This document shows, in pieces, positions 12,901 to 27,900 of a DNA stretch of 64,000 nt. The position numbers and the translations under genes are program-made. The notes beneath the pieces were generated by a model. The model was not told the origin of the DNA, ran no database searches, and saw nothing but the letters and a program-made list of their open reading frames with translations. Source of the DNA: Ophiura sarsii (lineage: Eukaryota; Echinodermata; Ophiuroidea; Amphilepidida; Ophiuridae); NCBI GenBank assembly GCA_035610835.1, contig CM069442.1:1302001-1366000 (forward strand), given 5' to 3'. Every line of letters begins with the position of its first letter. Within the stretch, counting starts at the first letter, position 1.

Positions 12901-15900
12901 ATGACCAGGGGAGTATTTTACCATACAATACAAACGGTATTTGGCAAATCATAATACACTTAATACAAAAAGTTCCTAACCAGGTGCTACGGTCCGGGGC
13001 TACGGTAAGTTAAATCAAAATCAGTGATTAGTACCAACATCTGAGATACATTAACACCTTCCACTCGCCGGTATTGGCTTTACCATAATACAAAACAGAT
13101 TTTTGAGAAACCTTTTCCAACTTTCAAGGTCTATCTCAAGGATTACAGAACCAATACTAGGCATGTTTGTACTGTACTGATTTCAATGCATTTGTCATGG
13201 TGATTCCAAATATGGTAATGCAATTCAATAATGTTGACATTTTTGAAACATTTTGTGAAGTTTTGGAATGTCGTCTGCAGACCGCCTGCTGCGTGGAAAG
13301 TGTTAAGTGATGAAATTTCCTCCCCGTATCAAATTGATACCTCATTCATAAAAATTGAGTGGATGCTTGTAAAGTTATGATGGCAGCAGACCCAACGAAA
13401 ACAATGGTACCAAATGATTTGTCTGTCATGGGATATTAGTGATTTGTATGGTACAGATCGAAAGCAGCCAGGCATGGATGGATGATTGTCCGTGATTCAT
13501 TACACACACATTGATACTGGGATACATACATTTTGTGTTATTAGGGTTTTACATCATTCGGTACGGTAAAAATGGGCGAATTCTGACAAATATTTGACGG
13601 TATATATATATTCCTTAACCCGAACGTATAAGTCACATTTAAATTCAATTCTGAATGACATAATAATATGAAGGTACTTGAACAAATACGTTTCCCGGCA
13701 GCATGTCACATTTTTAGCCTGGCGGTACTGTAGGAAAACATAGATACAGTAATAACAAAAACCTTCCTGTGTAACTCCCAGGTGAGCATTTGGCTGTCAG
13801 TGTTTCTTCTTTGAACATGTTGAACTCGGAAGAGTAAATGGCTGTATAATTAAACGGAAATATGTAACATAAACAGTATAATGTAGCCAACAATAATGAT
13901 AATAGACAGTTAAAACCTATACGATGGAAGTTCCAACAAATCTGTTATTGTATTCTCATTTCTTTTATGCATGTTTTATGACCAATATAACAAAATCAAA
14001 ACAGTTGGGTAAAATAATACATAAGAAAGTAGAGTGGTGTTTTCGTCGTACATTGTATGGATTCAAAGCAAAAAGCATAAGAAGCCAGCAAAATATTGGT
14101 TGACATAGTATAACCATGGTATAACGGATTGTCTGTAAATCTGGAGAAATGTATCTACTCTACAGTGCAACAGCACGGTCATTTTTCGTTAAAATCGCTT
14201 GAAATTGTTTTTGACATTTTTAATCACGCGTAATTTTAAATACAATTTATGGTCTTGGTCATTTCTTCGTAGGTAAATTGTGTAGTTTCTGAGATTCGCT
14301 AAAACAGCGAGGAATTCACTCAAACGACCAAAAACGGGCTGAAAATAAATAAAAGTGAGGAAATATTTGAAATCTGAAATCAGCTGATCAGCTGGAAAGC
14401 GTTATACCTGATAAAGGGCAAATAGTATATCGTACAGTATATGATCTAAGCTCAACTTGAAGGTTGCATGCCTTTGAGCACTTAGAATTTAATTATAGTG
14501 TGTCAAATTGGACAAGCTATTACAGATACTTTTTCTGCCTCTTCGTACTAATTACAGGATACCGTCAACATACATGGCTGACTTGCCTCCTATATGTGCC
14601 GGACCAACTCATGAATATTCAGCTTGTAATGTTCAGGTAATGTGGCATTTAAATGAATCAATACAAGAATGTTAATATCTGCAACATTGGAGCATGCACA
14701 GTGTTTTATAGTTACATTTTACATAGGGTTGCACATTGTGGTTTATTCTCAGGAGGTGTCAATGGATTAACTTGCAGTGGCGTAACTAGAGAGGGGTGGG
14801 GGGGGGGGGGGGCAGGGGGAGGCATTTGGCAAAAGGCATAACCCCTGATGCCCCCAAATAAAATGACAAACTCAATGTCTACTACTAACAAAAAATAGTC
14901 GGTTATGCCACACACACCCTGATCACAAGCCTGTACTAAACAACCTTCTGATTTTAGTATTATATCGTAGTTTAAGGGTAAAAAGACTCAAATGATTTTT
15001 TTTTGATCTGTTCAGGAATGTCCACGTGACACCCAAGATTTCCGGTCAACTCAATGTTCACGGTTCAATAACAAAGATCCATTGGTAGTGTGGATCCCCT
15101 TAGCATCCTATGGTAAGATTACTGTCTTAATTATATTGAATTTATCGTCAATAAATGATCACTGGGTAGTAAACCACCAATGTTTTGAAATAATTTCAAC
15201 ATCTTCAATTTGAGATCGAAGATCGGATAGCAATTTAAAGAACATAACACCGAAAAGAATTAGACAAAGTGCATTTCACATATTCGCACTTGGATTTTGA
15301 ACACGCAGGATATTTTGACAGGTAGACCTATGTGTATCATGTTCGTATGGGTTGCATAGATCACTTGAAGCATCACTGATCCTCATCTTACTATCAACCA
15401 TTGAGTTGTTGCTACCAGTTAATCAATAATCTGCCTATTGCTACACACATGCTGCGTGTAGAAGAAACAAAGGAAAAAGTGTACTTCAGGTTCCAGCTGA
15501 CTAGTATCGTCGATACTGGATAAACTGCAGTATCGTCCGATACTGGTACAAAGTCAGTGATCCAGTATCGGCCGATACTGGCACATATAAAATGTTCCAG
15601 TATCGAGCGATACGGGAACATAACTATATGTACCAGTATCGTTCAATACTGGAACAAATCTCACTGGTATCATATTCACGTGTACCAGTATCGCCCTAAG
15701 TATTGACCGATACCGGAACAGTAAAATCGTACCAGTATCGACCGATATACTGGCACCTTTCATGTTCCAGTATTGAACGATCCTGGTATACCAGTATCTG
15801 GGACCTAAAGTACACTTTTCCCGAAACAAATCCCGGACTTTCTTGTGGTTTTTAAAACTCGTAAGGGGCTGGTATGTTCAATTACTTTACATGAGCATGA

Positions 15901-18900
15901 TGCATGAGATGGGTACCCGAAACGTGTTGGGAGTAGTAGTTGGTCTACCGGGAGAGCAAAGGGGTGTAGTTAAATGGCCATAGAAATAATTCACATGAAT
16001 ACAAAAATACCAACAAATACTGTGTGAATGTAACAAGTTTCCCTTCCAAGTGAAAAGAAACGTCCCAAATTAAAGGGAAATATATTTGAGTCTGTGCTAT
16101 CCCTTTTAAAGGGATTTTTATTACTCATATCTTTGTTAATACTCAGTCAATCTTAACGCGCAATATCTCAAATTAAGAAGACATTTCTTTTCAATTTTTT
16201 ATGGTCAATATCTTTTTATGTAGGAGCTAAAGTTTTGGAGTTATAAGCATAGGCCTATTTAATCTGGTAAGTTACTTATTAGGACTTTACATTTACGTAC
16301 ATATTTGACGATTATTTGTCTAGGTTGCGACCTTCTTTGTCAGACATTGGATGGTTTGTATATGTTGAACTTTGGACGAGCTTTGGATGGTACCGAATGT
16401 CTTACGGAAAACAACCGACGAGGAATGTGTATCGGAGCAAGTTGTGTGGTGAGTAATTGAAGAGATGATGACAACTCGAACCCTCAAACAAACCAAAAAA
16501 AACAACACACACCACGAAGCGCTCTTTCGAAGCTAGAAAAGTAGGTACTTTTCAAACTTACCATCTCGGAAAAAATGAAATAGTCCTGTACTTCCCGACT
16601 CTTTTGTTATTTGCAAAATGAGAGTGGCTTTTAATTACTGTTTCACAGTATTCGATCTTAGTATTTGTCTATAGAAAGGTTATAACATTATAACCCCAGT
16701 AGTCATGGTAGTACTAAAACCTCATTTCGAGTTTTATTAAAGCAAAAAGTGAACCTTGCCATGAACATGATGAACACCATAGCACTTTTGAATCTCAATT
16801 TATCCGTCTGAAACGATCCTTTAAAATACAAGTTGATTTTTCGTACTTACATATCGAGGGCTTAGCGCAACAAGGCCCCATAATCTGCAATAGCTGCCAG
16901 ATGTTATAATGTGAGGTAGCCTACAGTAGACCCAATGATATAAACTAAAAGTAACACAGGGCAGCTATAACAGATTGTAGGCTAAGTGCGAAAATGTCCT
17001 ATGTGAAAAGGCAATATCTGCAATAGCTGCCAGATGTTATAATGTGAGGTAGCCTACAGTTAACCCAATGATATAAACTAAAAGTAACACAGGGCAGCTA
17101 TAGCAGATTGTAGTAAGTGCGAAAATGTCCTATGTGAAAAGGCAATATCTGCAATAGCTGCCACATAATAAATAAAGGATGTTCTAAAACATGCCCTTGT
17201 GTGATATCACGCTCTAATAAACATGATAAATGGCATCCATTGCAGATAGGACTTTGTTGCACTAAACCATCGATGTATCTCAATAATATTATTCTGGACA
17301 TTTTTAGGATACGACAAATTGATATCCATCATCACGATCATATCCAGGAAACAGCACTTGTACATTACAAATGTTCAAATGTTACCACTATACATAATGT
17401 TTTGTGATGATTAATAACATGAATAGACAGAGAAAAAATACATCGTTTGATTAAGGAGATCAAAATGATATAATATGATAACAAATAACAATATGATTAC
17501 GTTTGTTCCTTTGATGTGTTTCACCAAAAACAGGAACTTATTCCAAAAGTAAGTGCAGCCGACAATTTTTTTACGAAATGATATTAGATTTATTATAATA
17601 TAGTTCACAATACAAAATATCATAACATATTCTTAACCCCCTGGGGTCTACCTGTCTATCTTACAGCGCTTCTGATTGGTTAATTACAAGATATACTCAT
17701 TTAAATAACCAATTACGATACAGCTTTTAAACTGTTTCATCCGATCTTTATCAGGGATACAATTATTCTAACACTGTCTCTGATTGGCGCAATAAATGAT
17801 GTATCTATCTTTCTAACCAATCGGCCGGTAGTTCTCTGGGGGTTAAGTTATTCTTAAATAAATGATCTGTCAACTATTGTTGCTTTTAGACATCGTGGTC
17901 TTAATAAAGCGATTGTAAAATGTATGATGTGTTAAATCTATTTGGTTTTTAATTAAAACACGTTGGCTATGATGTACATATAGAGCGTGTTTCTACTGGG
18001 GAACTTAACGGTAATTACTGCTAAGTTACCCAGTAGAAACAGCTAGATAACGTTAATTAACGGTAAGTTTTGTAACCGCATATGAATTTCATGTGGCAAC
18101 TAGCGCAAACATGACTATGCATAGCCTTTTTGATAAATTATGGTCAAAAACCATACATTTTTCATGGTTAAAAAATCATAACTTTTTAACCTCTAGGAGT
18201 ACGAGATTCGACCTTGTTTTAAAATAAAGCTTTAAGCCTTTTACATTTTATGAAAATGTTTTCTTATTATTTAAAATTTGAGAAACGCCGTCTATTAATT
18301 TATTACAACCACTAGTTGTCCTGTTTCACTGCGCAATCAATGGAAGATTTAAGAAAATGGTCCTTCTCTCCTTGATGCACGCAATTGTAACTCCAAACGC
18401 CCTCATTCCGATTTTTTAGACCTTGTTTAATATTAATAAGCATATGCTTATCCGTCGGCTCTGTTAAATTCATGCTGATTGGTTAATATTAACCTCCGTC
18501 ATTTTGTACTGACGTTTAGATCACCAATCAGTAACCGTTTCTCATTTTGCAGAATCGGAGATTGAATATAAATTCCCCACAAATTCTGAGATCAATTTTG
18601 TCTCACATAAAAAGATGCCTATAAGACCATGGTATCTTACCAAATTCACTTAGATGGAAAGCTGAAGTCCTCTTCTTTCCAACCCTATCTTTAAAATTGT
18701 AAACGGAGTTAATCTGGTGAAACTATATTGAAAATAGTTTGACTTCTTTAAAATTTATTGGACATTTCTAAGTTTTGTGTGTAGGGGATCGCGGGAATAC
18801 ACAAAAGAGTGTATATTGATTTAGCATTCTCAACCATTGTCAACAGTAGTACAAAAGTCAATAAAGGTTAATCAGCCATCTACTTGATACTGTGTATGTA

Positions 18901-21900
18901 AAATGGCCATATTTAAATGGTCCTGTTAGCTACCAAAAATGGACTCAAGAAATTCACATGCAACAACCCGGTTATTAACGGTAACTTTCCAGTAGAAACA
19001 GCCACATGTTTAAGCATGGTAAGACAGTCTTTTTTCAGTTGGAGCGGCATTGTTTGGTATAACAAATGTCAAATGTGGTGGCCCATCGACTAGGATCGAT
19101 AAACTAAGCGGTAACTTTTCGCGAGTAGAAAAGGGAGGATTAAAAAGTTAGCGGTAAAACTTACCGTATAACTTAGCGTTAACTTTGCAGTGCCCCAGTA
19201 GAAACACGCTCATACATACATACAATACCACAAGTATCTGTGATGCGCTTTTCTCCCGAGGTTCAACGCGCTTACAAAAATACAAAATAACATAATAATA
19301 TTAATATAAGGAACAAGATTAGATGAGGAACACATAGGCCTATGTCTTGAGCATGTTGAGTGCCTTCTTGAAGGCAATGACAGAAGCAGAATGTCTCATA
19401 AATATAGGTAGACCATACCTTGAATGCACATCGGTAAAAGTCCTGTCACCAGCTCTAAATATTGTCATAGGATACTCAAGACGAAGATGATCCTTGGACG
19501 ATCTTAACACTAAGTTCCACGCGGCTATTAGTTTTACCATACAAAACAGATTTCCCGCAACAACGGTTCCCAATTTTCAAAGTCTATCTCAAGGATTACT
19601 GAACCAATACTAGGTATGTTTGTACTTATTTCAAAGCATTTTTCATGGTGATTCAAAATATAATGATGATATTCAATAGTTGTGACATTTTTGAAACATT
19701 TCGTGCAATTCTGGAATGACGCCTGCCGCCGCGTGGAGTGTCTATTTAGGTGTCTAGAAGCGATTGTATAGGTAATAAAAAACGTTGGCCATAATAAAGC
19801 GATTGTAGGAATCATAAGCGCTATCAACGATTATAAGAAATTGTAAGATTTGTTTGAAATGTTGCCTATTTATGCATTTGGAAAATGTTTGTATGACAAA
19901 ACGGTAATCGATGGTCGTTTTAAAGGCTCCTTTGTATACGGGCTGCAGCACGCTGATTGACACGCAAATAACAGTTTGAAATAATCTGACATCACTGAAT
20001 TAAACAAGTGCCAATTCCTAAAAGGTATAGGCCTAAGTCTCTTGTAACAGCTGACATTCACCATGAGTTCCTCCTTAAGGATTACTGCTCGATTAAAAGA
20101 GCGGTTGACAAATCCTTACTCAGAGCCCTGTTGACAAATTAAAATTGAAAGTGTCACTATCACCCAAAGGGAAGAAGAAGTGCACTTTCAATAGGTATGT
20201 GTAGTGTAACACCTGTTATGCGATTTGTCTTATCCACAAACCTCAATAGGTCAATCAGTATTATTAAACGGAGAGGAATATAATTCGAATTAAGGGCAGT
20301 GTCAACCCGGCACTTGTTTCAAAAATTGAATTTCATATTTCTCTATTATTTTATACTTGTATATGTATTCTATCATTACCATCATAAGTTACTAATCGGA
20401 AGCTATTATTTCCCGTTCTTTTGGGTGATTTTAAATTGTTGTTTTGGTAAGTTTGAATCAGGAAAAGGCGCATAGTTATTTGGCGGGAATTTAAGCGGAG
20501 TTCCGCGCTTTTCAAATGCTGCGACAGCTGTTTGATCATTGCGTCGCGCGCTGAAACTTCCCGCGCATAATTCTAGACGCGCCGCTTAATATCCGCGACG
20601 TAGACGCGAAAAACAAAAGAGCGCAAAACAATGTCTAAAATGTAAACAAAGGCCAATCTTACGATCATTTAAATTTCAGTTTTCTTCCAATTTCTTCACA
20701 TTGTGACAATATAAATTGAATCTGATAGTTTATTGTGATTGTTCATAATAGTATACTCGCTTTTTAGGTCACACGCCCGTGTGTTCCGTGAACATTTAGC
20801 TTTAAATGGTGGAAAATGTCAACATTTTTACTAAATCGATGTTTTCTAGAAGTTCAAATTTGAAGGAATTTTACGAATTTTCAGACAACATAACTAAAAA
20901 TATATCAAACTATCAGGTAAGCTTTTATTACCATTGTGTAGAGGACTTTCAGCGCTAGGAGGAAATTTTTTATTTTTTCGATTATGGATTTTAAACTCGA
21001 GATATGCATCCATTTCTAGCGAAATGTACGCAAAAAAACACGACTTTTACACTTTTCCGATGTTTTTAGGAATATTTACAAAACCAAGCTTTATTTTGGA
21101 AAAAGAAAAAATGGCCTCCTAGACAAAATTGTTTTGTTTACAAAAACGTATATTAGAACAAATTACCATTTTTTATTTTATAGTTATGCTGTCTGAAAAA
21201 TTTGGGGTAAAAAAATGGCTTTTTGGTTCATTTCTCAAAATTTAGTTTATTTGGTATCACATTGATATCACCATCGGCTTCCTTATCAAATTTCCTTTCT
21301 AAAAATGTATACTTTTATGTACTTTTATTCAATATTCTCAAACTTAGAAGCAAAAGTTGATCATCAAAATAATAGGGTTGTCACTTCCCTTAAGCCCATT
21401 TCATATACTTAATTGTCATTGGTTTTATAATGTTGTTCACTATTACAACCATAAATATTATTAAGTTTTATCGAAGATCATATTATTATAGAACACCCCT
21501 ACTCTCTCCAAAAATTTCAGGCTGAAGGTTTGAAATTAAACTTCACATGTGGACACACTCCAATTCCCCTGTATCAGTTCAGGTTTGTGTAGTTCATTAT
21601 AAACTACATCAAATGGGGGTTTCGACTGTTTAGGGACTTTGTTGGGAGCCTAAAGTCTAGTTTGAGGATTTGTCAATCCCCCATTTTGTTTAACCTTACG
21701 CTTGCCCCCTTGCCTATCCTTGTGGTGTTGGGTGACTGGCACCATCAATTCAGAACTGCGGATTTTAATCAGCTGTCATGGCCAATGATTGTCTGCAGGG
21801 CAAACTACAATGACAAATACTTTTAAAATGTTGCCAAATATTTGACACTTTATATAACCCTCTAATCTTGTATAACCCAGTCATCGTATCGCACAGAATT

Positions 21901-24900
21901 GAATAAAAACAAAATCAAATCAGAAAACTCCTAAATAAAAATCCATTCTATCCTATACTATACCCCCAATTGTATTGTCTGAAACGTTGATCCAGCTCAT
22001 GTGTTCGTTTGGCGGCCACTTTAGCTCGGGAGTTAATATTTATGTATTTGATATTTTGCTTACATTTCACAGAAACTTGGATGTGACGGTGTGTTGAACT
22101 CCGACATGACAGTGGATGGTTGCGGTATATGCGGTGGATGGAATCACACGTGCGGGCACGTCAAAGAGGTTTTCAAGGATGAGTTCCCTGCCTCGGGTGA
22201 ATCTGCGTTTGCAGTTTAGTATAGTAATGATGATTGTGAATGGAGACGATGGGTCGTACGCACTAAGCACATCGCACGAAAAACCGTTGCACTGTACTGT
22301 GAACGGTAGTAAATCATATATGCAAGCTAAATTTGATCAGACGATGTCACGGGTTATTATACATGTATTAATGAAATTAAGTTTACTGAGAGATGCTATG
22401 ATACTGTAGAGTACTATGATCTAATATCAAGCAATGTTTAAATTTGGTTAATTTTATGTGATTATTATTATTTATTTTATGCAGGGTATTACACTTACAA
22501 CTCCATTGCTACTATACCATCCGGCGCTACTGACATTCGTATTACCGATATCAGTGGACTCAACTATTTAGGTTAGTAAGTTATTATTACTCCCATTCCA
22601 GACAAATGTTGAATTTTTTCTTCTTCAAAATAGTAAAGATTGAGAGAGGTTATGACTATGATTGTACTTCATTCATTCAACTACGGTATAGGCCTACTCT
22701 GTACAATAATTGTTCGTACATACATATCGAGAGTTTAGCGCAACAAGGCCCAATCTGCAATAGATGCCAGATGTTATGTGAGGTAGCCTACAGTAGACCC
22801 AATGATATAAACTAAAAGTAACTAATTATACATCTTTTTCATAACATTTGGGTTTTTCTCAAACATTCAATTATTAAGTGACACCTAAAAATGCCCCTCC
22901 CCCTGCAAAATGCAGATATGATGTTAGGGCTAGTGCGACCCTAAGACTAGAGCAGGGTGTTTTTTAGGGGGGGGGGGGGGGCACGAGTCTAGTGCTATGA
23001 GCCACTTAGAGCACTTTTACGATGAACTTTTTAAAAACTGATTGGAATACCAAAAGCTCATTCAAAAGAGCTTGGAGGTTGGGAAAATAGTTTTAAGATA
23101 CTGGCAAAAAAATCCACTTATTCGTTGAGCGTACCGAAAGAAATATTATACGAAAGAAACTCTCAGTTCTGATTGATTGATCTCGATTTTTACCAGAACG
23201 AAAATTAGCTTCACTTTGTCAAAATTACACCTTGAAAACCTCTTGCTGATACATAAAGCCGATTTCACACTTTTCAGCTCTTCGGGATGAATACGACGAG
23301 TTTGTTCTCAACGGAGACTGGATAATAGAATGGCCTGGGGAGTACCACAGGGCTGGGACTTCTATCATCTATCAGAGGCATAGAAACGGCACGGAGATGG
23401 TATTGTCGCCTGGTCCGCTAGACAGAGCAGTCCAAATTATGGTTAGTTTGTAATCAATTCAAAGAAAGTATTTTGAATAACAGCAATTGCTTGGTGTTTG
23501 TCACATGAATAAACTAAATAACAAAATATGGCAGACGACGCTGGACACGGGCGTATTCACGAGTATTTAGGTTAAAATATGCGAACGAGGTTACGTGATC
23601 AAGTGAATGGGACGAACGCTTAACAACGGTTTAAATTCAAAAAATGATACTGACACTGCGGGTGGTTAGCCACTCTCAACGGTTTTGGATTGGAAATTTT
23701 TTCTTCTAACCTATGATGAATTTTTCAAAATGATTAGATCAACATTCGCGATTACGTGTTATTCCAATACGAATTCAAAATTTAGGTTTTCGCGTGTCCA
23801 TCGTCGTCTGAAATATGGCAGACGACGGTGGCTACGAACGGCCGTTAATTTTGAATTTCCGTTGGTTTCAATGTAACAATGGATTTTGATTATATGACCC
23901 CATAAAATTCATCATAGGTTAGAAGAAAATTTTTCCAATCCAAAACCGTTCGGGATGGCTAATCATCCCAATTGTAAATGCTATTTTTTGAATTTAAACC
24001 GTTGTTAAGCGGTCGTCCCATTCACTTGATCAGGTAACCTCGTTCGCATATTTTAACCTGAATACTCGTGAATACGCCTATGTCCAGCGTCGTCTGAAAT
24101 ATGGCGAATGTACAATTACGCCCTCTAGTGTTGATTAATATAAATTGCGTGTTATTTGCTGTTTTGCAAACAAAGCAGAGTATGTTTCAGGAAAGATAAG
24201 TGCGCCCTCTAGAGTTGAATTTTAGAACTCAACGTAATTCGCATTTCATTTTGAGAACATAGCCCTTTCTTTTTTTCTATTATGGAAACGCTGCGGGTTT
24301 TAATTTTCTATGCTTTCAAAACAGCAAGATTTGTGTTCAACAAGAGAGCGAAATATGGACTACTAGAACTGAATAAATGTTTTGTTATTCGCTATTTAAA
24401 AACACACGCTTTTCTTTAAACGAGTGGAGATAATTTGTCAGTTTATGTTGTGTGACCATAAAAGTTAAGATTCATCTTAAAGAGTGATGCTTCTTAAGTT
24501 TTCAACTCTTGTTAAGTGGATTGTTAAAGAAATAGGACCCATGTCAAACTTGAGACCTGGGTCCAACTGTATATAGCTCAACCTAGGAAGAATATTTTTA
24601 AACTCGTCTGAACAAGGATTAAAGAAGAGTTATGGCTTAAGAGTAACTTAAGAAGAAACTTACTCAATGATCTAACTATTTCTCTCATCGACGTTCTTGT
24701 TTGCATGCCATTTCAGATTATTTTCAGAGAGCCAAATTTGGGAGTAGAATATGAATATTGGTCTCATCCTAAGCAGAACAAGGAAGGGCCGGGAGAGCAG
24801 ACGGCAGAGCTCTCAGAAAACCTAATATTAGGTGAGGAGAAATATCACTAAAGAGGCAGTGACAATAATTTGTTGCTAACAATTTGGCTTGTTTGGTTGA

Positions 24901-27900
24901 GGAGATGCTAGTTAATTGAGGTCTAGTTGTGAACTCAATAATAACAAAATTGCACATTGAAACTTTGGTACAAATACACGTTCCCCAAATAACCTGTTTG
25001 AAATAGACCATCCGCTATCTATTTTAAAAATCTTTAAGGAAATTACACTGCACCCTCTAGAGTTTAAAAATAGTTGTACTTGTATTTACCAGAAGAGCAA
25101 CCATAAGGAGGTGTCCGATATATTGTCATTACCGCAGCATTAAACCCGTACAAGTAACGATTTTATAAATGCCAGCGCACCCATTGAGATTATCACAATT
25201 ACTCATGTCAACAATGTAATCAAAACAGATCGAGATAATAACATTCTTACATTAATAATATGTTTATGTGTCATACAGGACGACATGACCTCCCATTGCA
25301 AACAACCAAACGGCCACATACTACGTATCGAACCATCAAAACTGAGAAATCAACAACTGTTCGAAAACCGACCACGACGCGGAAACCAACTACCACGCAG
25401 ACACCAACAACAACACGGAAAACAACCACTACGCGGAAACCGACTACCACTCGGAAACCAACTACAAAAGCACCGACAATGATCCCATACATATTCTTAC
25501 CCGCTGGTAACACAGGTGGTGTTCAGCCAAACAAAGATAATGATTCGAGACGAAATGGCTCAAAAGAACGCGAGAGAAAACCTGGAAAGGAGAAGGGCAA
25601 ATCAAAAAGTAAGTAGAACTAGTGCTCAATGAGGACCATGTTAAATAGCAAGACATATTCGTCCAGCAGAATGATCAGGACATCTATTCGCTCTTTGCGT
25701 GGACCCGCCATTTATGTGGAGTAGAAGTAAAAAAGGATGCTTCGTAACATCATTGTACAGGTAGAAGTAACAAAGAAACGTCGGGAAAATAAATAATTGT
25801 ATACATCGTAAAAATCATCTTTCCTCGTTACTGTTTATGAGGAGTGCCTTGAACTGGAATCGGATTGAATGAAAGTATTGCATCATTTGACAATGTCTCA
25901 CTGCATGACCAGTCATATTGTACAGAGAGAGTCGAACTACAGTCCTCAAAACAAGTAACTGACCAGGTAATGAATATACTCTTAACTCCAAAACTATAGC
26001 TTCTACATAAAAATATTTAAAAAAAAGTTGTAAAGAAATTTCTCCTCTTTAACTTGATACATTATTCATTATGATCGGTTAATAATTAAGAACGCGCCTT
26101 TGAAAAGGATAGAACAAAGTGCAGTTTACATTTTAACACTTGGGATTTGGACACGCGGGACAGTGTGACAGGTATGGGTATGGGTTGCATTGATCAATTG
26201 AAGCATCCCCAATCCCCGTCTTACTATCGACCAGTGAGTTGTCGCTACCATTTAATCAATAATCTGCCTATTGCTTGTCCGATGCTGCGTGTAGACGAAC
26301 GAAATGTTAAAATGAAAAACGGACTTTGTTTTGGTTTCTGTGGTTTAGGGCACATAACTGAGTCAATATTGATTCAATCTTCACGTGTAATATCTCAAAT
26401 TAAAGGCAAGACATTTCCTTACAAATTTATAGTCTGATATTTTTACGTAGGAGTTACAGTTTTGGAGTTAAGGGCATATTTATTACCTGGTCAGTTACTT
26501 ATTTTGAGGACTGTAGTTACACAATGTTATGGAATAGTCCCATGCAATGCGGTACCAGTTGGAGGCGCTCCACGCAAATGGCGGATCCGTGCAAAGAGCG
26601 GATGTCGTTGCATCCATGATCAAATAGCAAGACTTTTCTTATGCCGTCTTATTATATATTTTTCCTGTAGGAAAGTGTGACAAATGTCCCAAGGTGCGGA
26701 ATCGGGCGAAGAGCTACTGTATCAGTGATTTTGGTAAGATGCTAAGGCCACAAAAAAAAAGGTGTTTGTTTGTCCATAGAGGGTCCTCAAAAGGTAGGGT
26801 CGGTAGGTCGGATTTTTTTTTATTTTAAAAATATTATTTAATACGGATATTGTATTTGGGAATATAAATTCGGCATGAATACTGTGAATTAAAGTCCAAA
26901 CACACACCAAAACACCTCACTTTTCATAAGCTTGCGACATTGTTGCTTTACTCTTCACACTGCTGATTTTGATCTCTTTCTCCTGCTGGGGATGGGGCAG
27001 ATTGTCAATTTAAAGTTCCAATATTGTCGCATTGGTTGCAACACTACAAACTCGATCAAATGTTATTTTTGTACTGAGTTTGCAATGCGCAGATACCGTA
27101 GGACGCCGCCATTGTGATTGAATGTTGCACACTGAGTGAAATAACGTTGTGTTGAAGTTTTGCTAGAAATATATACGTGAAAGTATTGCTAAACCTATTT
27201 CCCCCGCACTAACTACCCCAAAGATTGTTTTATACTATGTTGAAATTAATATTCATGCCGTTGAGCAACATTTAGGGAACAAATATTAACTGTAACTAGA
27301 TTTTTCATATTTTCTCACACTGCGTTTTTAGTATAAAAATGACATCACTTGCACGTGCGATCACTGATTTTCATTTAGTCCTTTTAATAGTCCCGCGGGT
27401 GCCAAGTTCATGCATTAAACATCGTGTGTACACGGGATTGCGCATTGGGGATGGTGTTGCAAATACCAGAATGACGATATCATACGAAATAAGGAATAAA
27501 AACGGTCCGTTTGGCCATTCAAATTGCTCAAAAAGTTGTTTTAAAAAAATTATCGAAAATAAAAAGTAATACGGTCGGCACCTAGGTACACGGTCGGTCG
27601 GACGTGGACAAACAAACAACTTTTTTGTTGTTGGCCTAAATGATGAAACGATAGATGGGCCTAGTGATCAAACACGAGAACCAGCATGGCTCGGGTTTCT
27701 GTTCAGCTGTCATCGAGATAATAATGACATTTTTTTTATCGCACTTTATTTCTGCCAACCAAAGTGGGACAAAAATCTATAAAGAATGAGTAATACAATA
27801 TATATACTTTTAAGTAAAGAACAGTTATTATATTACTGCTCATAAAACGTCAATATCAACAACATCAGTATTAATTACTGGAGATTTCCATCTCAGCAAC

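Larger units (their letters stand above)
16449..22072 (+). other. Intron 5 of ADAMTSL5-like gene
   Basis: A 5.6-kb intron containing a foldback element, two TTAA-bounded MITEs, a 1.2-kb inverted-repeat element and a 1.1-kb TTAA-bounded element (listed separately). 16520-16840 and 21400-22060 show nothing recognisable. Confidence 0.7.

Noticed and set aside
12950..13012. Possible extra exon ending 'ggctacggtaagt' in ADAMTSL5-like intron 2
   Set aside because: The donor-like site is good but no acceptor or TSP1-like sequence precedes it, and exon 2 to exon 3 joins in phase without it.
15500..15800. CRISPR-like array (palindromic repeats with spacers), also 44580-44960
   Set aside because: Spliced eukaryotic genes surround it, the repeats vary between units, spacers are AT-rich and not constant in length, and the arrays sit inside inverted ends of a MITE. 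No cas genes.
26147..26437. 96-codon open frame
   Set aside because: Lies wholly within the M1 MITE and is not kept in the other M1 copies.
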